Part shown: positions 7,188 to 10,464 of the stretch, in pieces
Numbering within the stretch: the first letter of the stretch is position 1
Layout: each line of letters begins with the position of its first letter
From: Clostridiales bacterium
GTDB taxonomy: Bacteria; Bacillota; Clostridia; Oscillospirales; JAAYXM01
Direction of reading: 5' to 3'
Length of the DNA: 10,464 nucleotides
Assembly (NCBI GenBank): GCA_012515925.1
Contig: JAAYXM010000236.1
Location: 1-10,464 of the forward strand
Notes under the pieces: model-generated
Seen by the model: the letters and a program-made list of their open reading frames with translations, nothing else
Databases searched by the model: none
Told to the model about the DNA's origin: nothing
Translations under genes and position numbers: made by a program

Positions 7188-7260
7188 AACGTCCCCGTGG
7201 TTTTACTGGTTTACCAATAGAACCGTCCCCCTGGTTTGCCCCCTGGTTTCCCCCTGGTTT
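7188..7260 (+). repeat. REP-like patch with tandem CCCCCTGGTTT repeats
   Basis: The 11-mer CCCCCTGGTTT occurs three times in a row (7227-7237, 7239-7249, 7250-7260), and TGGTTT also occurs at 7198-7203 and 7207-7212. AGAACCGTCCCCC at 7219-7231 is, in reverse complement, an 11 of 13 match to GGGGGACAGTTCC at 1071-1083. Such GGGGAC-GTTC elements resemble repetitive extragenic motifs associated with IS200-like (RAYT) transposases, but no transposase is present in the window. Confidence 0.65.
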
Positions 7261-7297
7261 AAAAAAACGACGGAGGCGATTTTGATACCGCCTCCGT
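7261..7297 (-). terminator. Rho-independent terminator of the chemosensory operon
   Basis: On the minus strand a 9-bp GC-rich stem (7289-7297 with 7270-7278, ACGGAGGCG/CGCCTCCGT) is followed after two bases by seven T (7267-7261). It lies 15 bp past the diguanylate cyclase stop. The plus-strand reading has only TTATTAT after the stem, so it would be a weak terminator for the carboxypeptidase gene. Confidence 0.87.
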
Positions 7298-7312
7298 TAT
7301 TATATAAGCTCG

Positions 7313-8278
7313 TTATTTCTTGTTGTGAAGTACGATGTATTTTGCCTGAATTTTGTTCCGCCCGCTCTTTTTCGCGTGGTAGAGCAGCCGGTCGGTCATA
7401 TTTAAAAACTCGATATAGCTGTAATTTTCTATTGGAATGATAGTTCCGACGCCCATGCTGACGGTGATAATCGGCTTGACATCGGAATACTCGTGCGGGA
7501 TATTGAGCTTTTCGATGTCCGCCGCAATCCTTTCCGCGATACATACGGCGTCCGGCAGGTCGGTGTTCGGCAGAACGCAGATAAACTCCTCTCCGCCGAG
7601 CCGGCAAGCGATGTCATTCTTCCGGAAAAGCGAGTTTCCGATAGACCCGCTGATTTTTTTAAGACACTCGTCGCCAGCGAGATGACCTAAGTTGTCGTTA
7701 TACTCCTTAAACCTGTCGATATCGATGATAATCAGCGATATCGGCGTTCTCTCACGTATAGCGCGTTCCCACTCGCGCAAGTAATATGTATTGAAATACC
7801 GTCTGTTGTATATCCCGGTCAAGCCGTCGAGCGATGAAATCTGCTCGAGGAAATCACGGTATGCCTTAAGCTCGAGGTGGTTTTTAATCCTGATTTTAAC
7901 GATGGGCTCGCTGAACGGCTTTGTTATGTAGTCGATGGCGCCGAGCTCAAGCCCCTTTTTCTCGTCGTTTTGTTCGTTCAGCCCGGATACGAAAATAATC
8001 GGAATATTTTTTGTTAACGGGTCGCTTTTAAAAACCTTGCAGACCTGATACCCGTCCATATCCTTCATGATAACGTCAAGCAGGATAAGGTCGGGTATTT
8101 CCCTGACGGCAAGCTGCAGCGCTTCCTCACCGGATTTTGCCTGTATCACGACATACTCGTTTTTTAGCATATCGTAAAGGATTTTAAGCACCATAGCGGA
8201 ATCGTCTACTATTAAAATTTTCTGATTTTCGGCGATGGGGAAACTGCTTTCGTTCAACAGCTGATTATACCTTTTCAT
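7313..8278 (-). CDS. Response regulator diguanylate cyclase (REC-GGDEF, PleD/WspR-like)
   Basis: 321 aa. Makes cyclic-di-GMP from two GTP, presumably switched on by phosphorylation. The receiver domain (about 19-135) has D25/D26, phosphoacceptor D68 in LLDVIMKDMDG, S98 and K120 in ITKPF. The GGDEF domain (about 147-318) starts with DGLTGIYNRR, has the metal/substrate segment IIIDIDRFKEYND (183-195), and the active-site loop GGEEF (228-232), an accepted variant of GGDEF. R219-x-x-D222 sits five residues before GGEEF, the position of the inhibitory I-site, so product feedback is expected. GGAGG at 8292-8296 is 13 nt before the ATG, a long but usable spacing. It follows the MCP gene after 51 bp with no terminator between, so CheA in the same operon is the likely phosphodonor. 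Confidence 0.94.
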   Translation of the reverse strand: MKRYNQLLNESSFPIAENQKILIVDDSAMVLKILYDMLKNEYVVIQAKSGEEALQLAVREIPDLILLDVIMKDMDGYQVCKVFKSDPLTKNIPIIFVSGLNEQNDEKKGLELGAIDYITKPFSEPIVKIRIKNHLELKAYRDFLEQISSLDGLTGIYNRRYFNTYYLREWERAIRERTPISLIIIDIDRFKEYNDNLGHLAGDECLKKISGSIGNSLFRKNDIACRLGGEEFICVLPNTDLPDAVCIAERIAADIEKLNIPHEYSDVKPIITVSMGVGTIIPIENYSYIEFLNMTDRLLYHAKKSGRNKIQAKYIVLHNKK

Positions 8279-8329
8279 TATTTTTAAAAAGCCTCCGTAT
8301 TAAAGCCTTATGTCTAAGCGAAACTTTAA

Positions 8330-9871
8330 CTACAAGCGCACCCTTTCCTTTTCGGGCTTAATGCCCGGCATTTCGGCTTCCGCTTTTTCGGGTTCGGGTT
8401 TAGCCCCGTAAACAAGCGTATACAGCTCTTCCGACACCTGGTTTATATGCGCCACATGCTTGTTTAAATCCTTAACGGCGGTCGAGCTCAGCTCGAGATT
8501 CGCGGAGTTCATTCCGGCGAGACCCCTTAAGCACTGGGCGGCGGCGGTTAAGCGGCCAACCTCGTCGGTCTGCGTATTTGCTTTTGCCGTGATTTCGGTA
8601 ATCTGCTCAAGCAGAAATGCCGTTTTAATCGAAATCTGTTCGAGCGTCTGAATGCACTTTTCGGCCTGGTTAGCGCAGGTTTTGGAAAAATCGTTGTTGT
8701 TCCTGATACCGGCCGTAATCTCCTGCGCCGCCTGCACGCTTCTCTGCGCGGTTTTTCTGATTTCGTCCGCGAAGACGGCAAAGCTCTGCCCCAAATCACC
8801 CGCGCGCGTGGATTCCACCGAGGCGTTTATCGCGAGTATATTAATCTGGAACGCGGATTCCTCGATAAGCGCAATAAGCCTTGAAATCCTGTCGCGCGAC
8901 TCGGCAATCTCGGATACGGAATCCTTGAGATTATTCATATCGTTTATCCCGTCGGCCATAAGGGCGCGCGTTTCCTCGGAAAGACTTGTCACATCCTGCA
9001 TAAGCTCCTGCCTGCCTGTCATGGCAGACGCGAATTCATCGATTGCGGTCGCCGCGTCCTCAATAGCCGGCGAAAGCTCGGAGCCCGCCGAGGAAAGCTG
9101 ACCGCCGTATGAGTTAACCTGTCCGGCAGCGTCGGCAAGTCTTTGGCTTAAGCGGGTGAGACTCCCGACAGCGTCCGCCACGGGTTTTGATATGCGGCGC
9201 ACCGAGTAAAGAGAGGAAAGCAGAATTATTATAAGACTCAATAAGATTATCGCAATCAGCAATATGTATACGTTATAGGAGGTATCGCCGATTCTTGTCT
9301 TATCGGCTAAAATTTTATTCTTGCACAGGGTTATCTGATTTAAAAGAAGCTCATTCGCGTCCGACATGTTAGTATCCAGATTGTTTTCACTCATATCATA
9401 GGCGGATTTATAGAGCTCGGTATTGCCGGTATTGTGATAAGATGTGACCCTGTTGATATACTGCTCGATATTCGCCTCGGCTTTAGACCAGCTTTTCTTA
9501 AACTCGGTCCAGTTCTGGCGCTGCTCATAGGATATGCCGCGGACGCCTTCGACCATACTGTCAATTTCCAGGATAATCGAGTCGCTGAGCTTTATTTCAT
9601 CATTTAACGCCTTTATCTCATCCGGAACCTTGTTTACCTTGTCAAGGCCGGGAATAAGCAGCGTTTTCTGCGAAACCATTATTTTTGAGGCCGATTCGTT
9701 TAATTCGATAAGCTTGTCATGCAGCGGGAACGAGGTTTCCACAAGGTTATCCGAAAGATTTCTTAAGCCCGTAACGTTTAAATAACCGAAATAACCCATG
9801 ACAACCACAACGATAAGAACCAGTATCCTTAAAAGCCTGATTTTCGTGTTGATGTGAAATCGCATTCTCAT
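8330..9871 (-). CDS. Methyl-accepting chemotaxis-like receptor
   Basis: 513 aa. Membrane receptor expected to form arrays with CheW and CheA. TM1 about 13-33, an all-helical extracytoplasmic domain (about 34-198, four-helix-bundle type), TM2 about 200-222, then a long coiled-coil signalling domain to about 488. The hairpin tip reads FQINILAINASVESTRAGD, clearly the MCP signature but diverged from the usual QTNLLALNAAIEAARAGE. After TM2 only the first HAMP helix (ISKPVADAVGSL) is apparent; the usual DELG part is not seen. The C-terminus is a charged, proline-rich tail with no CheR-binding xWxxF motif. The ATG at 9869-9871 overlaps the cheW stop by 4 bp (ATGA), with GGGGAG 6 nt upstream inside cheW. 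Confidence 0.92.
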   Translation of the reverse strand: MRMRFHINTKIRLLRILVLIVVVVMGYFGYLNVTGLRNLSDNLVETSFPLHDKLIELNESASKIMVSQKTLLIPGLDKVNKVPDEIKALNDEIKLSDSIILEIDSMVEGVRGISYEQRQNWTEFKKSWSKAEANIEQYINRVTSYHNTGNTELYKSAYDMSENNLDTNMSDANELLLNQITLCKNKILADKTRIGDTSYNVYILLIAIILLSLIIILLSSLYSVRRISKPVADAVGSLTRLSQRLADAAGQVNSYGGQLSSAGSELSPAIEDAATAIDEFASAMTGRQELMQDVTSLSEETRALMADGINDMNNLKDSVSEIAESRDRISRLIALIEESAFQINILAINASVESTRAGDLGQSFAVFADEIRKTAQRSVQAAQEITAGIRNNNDFSKTCANQAEKCIQTLEQISIKTAFLLEQITEITAKANTQTDEVGRLTAAAQCLRGLAGMNSANLELSSTAVKDLNKHVAHINQVSEELYTLVYGAKPEPEKAEAEMPGIKPEKERVRL

Positions 9872-10308
9872 AATATACTCCCCATTTCATGAAGATGGTA
9901 ACTCTCAAATAAGACGTTCGTGTTGATAAGCCATATATAATCATCATTATGCTTGACATAGCCCGTTAAATACCTGTTATTATTAAACCCGGGCACGGGT
10001 TCGATTTCCTCGCGCCGAAACTCCGAAACGCTTAAAACCGCGTCCGCCGCGACACCGAGGGTTTTATCTGACGCTTCGATGATGATAATACAGCCGGACG
10101 GGTTTTCCGCCGGTTCGATACCAAGCTTTGATTTTAAGTCATAAACAGGCACGATTCGCCCGCGAACGCCGCATACGCCCGTGATATGCTCCGGAGCGTC
10201 GGGCAGACGGGTAATGCCGGATTTGCCCATGACTTCCTTTACAGCGAGCGCGTAAACCGCGTATTTTTCGGTCCCTAATTCAAAAATTAAGTATTTGTTA
10301 GCGCTCAT
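9868..10308 (-). CDS. cheW: Chemotaxis coupling protein CheW
   Basis: 146 aa, a single CheW domain of usual length. It links receptors to the CheA kinase in signalling arrays. Typical features are the opening YLIFELGTEKYAVYALAVKEV, the PDAPEHITGVCGVRGRIVPVYDLKSKLG segment (about 36-63), and the second half with IEASDKTLGVAADAV. The ATG at 10308 follows the cheA stop with no gap, and its ribosome binding site AGGTGA lies in the last cheA codons, so the two are probably translationally coupled. It overlaps the receptor gene downstream by 4 bp. Confidence 0.94.
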   Translation of the reverse strand: MSANKYLIFELGTEKYAVYALAVKEVMGKSGITRLPDAPEHITGVCGVRGRIVPVYDLKSKLGIEPAENPSGCIIIIEASDKTLGVAADAVLSVSEFRREEIEPVPGFNNNRYLTGYVKHNDDYIWLINTNVLFESYHLHEMGSIL

Positions 10309-10464
10309 TTAGTCACCTAACCCTTTAAATATGCTTTCAACATCGAGGATGATCGCGACTTTGCCGTCGTTTAGCACGGTGCCGCCGGAGACGAAATCGC
10401 TGTAAGACTCGATATTAAGCGGCTTTATCTGAATATCGCACTTGTCGATGACCCTGTTAACCGG
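10309..10464 (-). CDS. cheA: Chemotaxis histidine kinase CheA, C-terminal fragment (cut by window edge)
   Basis: Only the last 51 codons and the TAA stop are inside the window; the rest lies beyond the right edge. The translation includes VIDKCDIQIKPLN and, later, SGGTVLNDGKVAIILDV, which match the end of the CheA regulatory (CheW-like, P5) domain, where the pattern is VIKPL...SGATILGDGRVALILDV. The protein ends 10 residues after this, so there is no C-terminal receiver domain as in WspE hybrids. A CheW-like protein other than CheA is possible but less likely, given the IKPL and GxxxLxDGxVAxILD spacing. Confidence 0.85.
   Translation of the reverse strand, partial: PVNRVIDKCDIQIKPLNIESYSDFVSGGTVLNDGKVAIILDVESIFKGLGD

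Noticed and set aside
7227..7260. Tandem repeats as a possible CRISPR array
   Set aside because: The 11-bp units are adjacent with zero or one base between them, so there are no spacers.
7203..7607. A 134-codon minus-strand frame overlapping the end of the diguanylate cyclase
   Set aside because: It lies out of frame inside the GGDEF domain and runs through the terminator and tandem repeats; its arginine-rich composition is typical of a shadow frame.

Overview
The window looks like a Firmicutes (Clostridia-type) chromosome of moderate GC. This rests on Firmicutes-style rRNA and tRNA sequences, AGGAGG-type ribosome binding sites, a WalR/PhoP-like regulator next to a GerMN lipoprotein, and a DacF-type carboxypeptidase. 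No genus can be named from sequence alone.

Layout. Positions 1-1050 (+ strand) hold the tail of an rRNA operon: the last ~450 nt of 23S rRNA, tRNA-Lys(CUU), tRNA-Glu(CUC), 5S rRNA and a perfect hairpin terminator. The two tRNAs lie between 23S and 5S, and the spacers carry a recurring motif and a long inverted repeat. Positions 1084-5739 (- strand) hold a tightly packed cluster. In transcription order it is a short ComEA-like DNA-binding protein, an OmpR-family response regulator, a HAMP/HisKA sensor kinase, a two-domain GerMN lipoprotein and O-acetylhomoserine sulfhydrylase (MetY). It converges on the rRNA operon, and both share one symmetric terminator. Positions 5765-7186 (+ strand) hold a divergent D,D-carboxypeptidase gene with its own sigma-A-like promoter. 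Positions 7187-7262 hold a GC-rich repeat patch. Positions 7270-10464 (- strand) hold a chemosensory cluster that runs off the window: CheA C-terminus, CheW, a divergent methyl-accepting protein, and a REC-GGDEF diguanylate cyclase followed by a terminator.

How the genes may work together. The regulator/kinase/lipoprotein trio has the same order and parts as actinobacterial MtrA-MtrB-LpqB, so it may be an envelope-sensing system; the neighbouring carboxypeptidase fits a cell-wall theme. The cheA-cheW-mcp-REC-GGDEF order suggests a chemosensory array that controls cyclic-di-GMP, like the Wsp system, rather than flagellar chemotaxis. No cheY, cheB, cheR or flagellar gene is visible here, but the operon is cut by the window edge.

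Start choices. Three starts were set by ribosome binding sites: ATG at 5381 for the regulator, TTG at 3250 for the lipoprotein and ATG at 5739 for ComEA. The sensor kinase has no good start. A one-base loss near 4692-4694 would explain this, because restoring one base joins its frame to an ATG that overlaps the regulator's stop codon.
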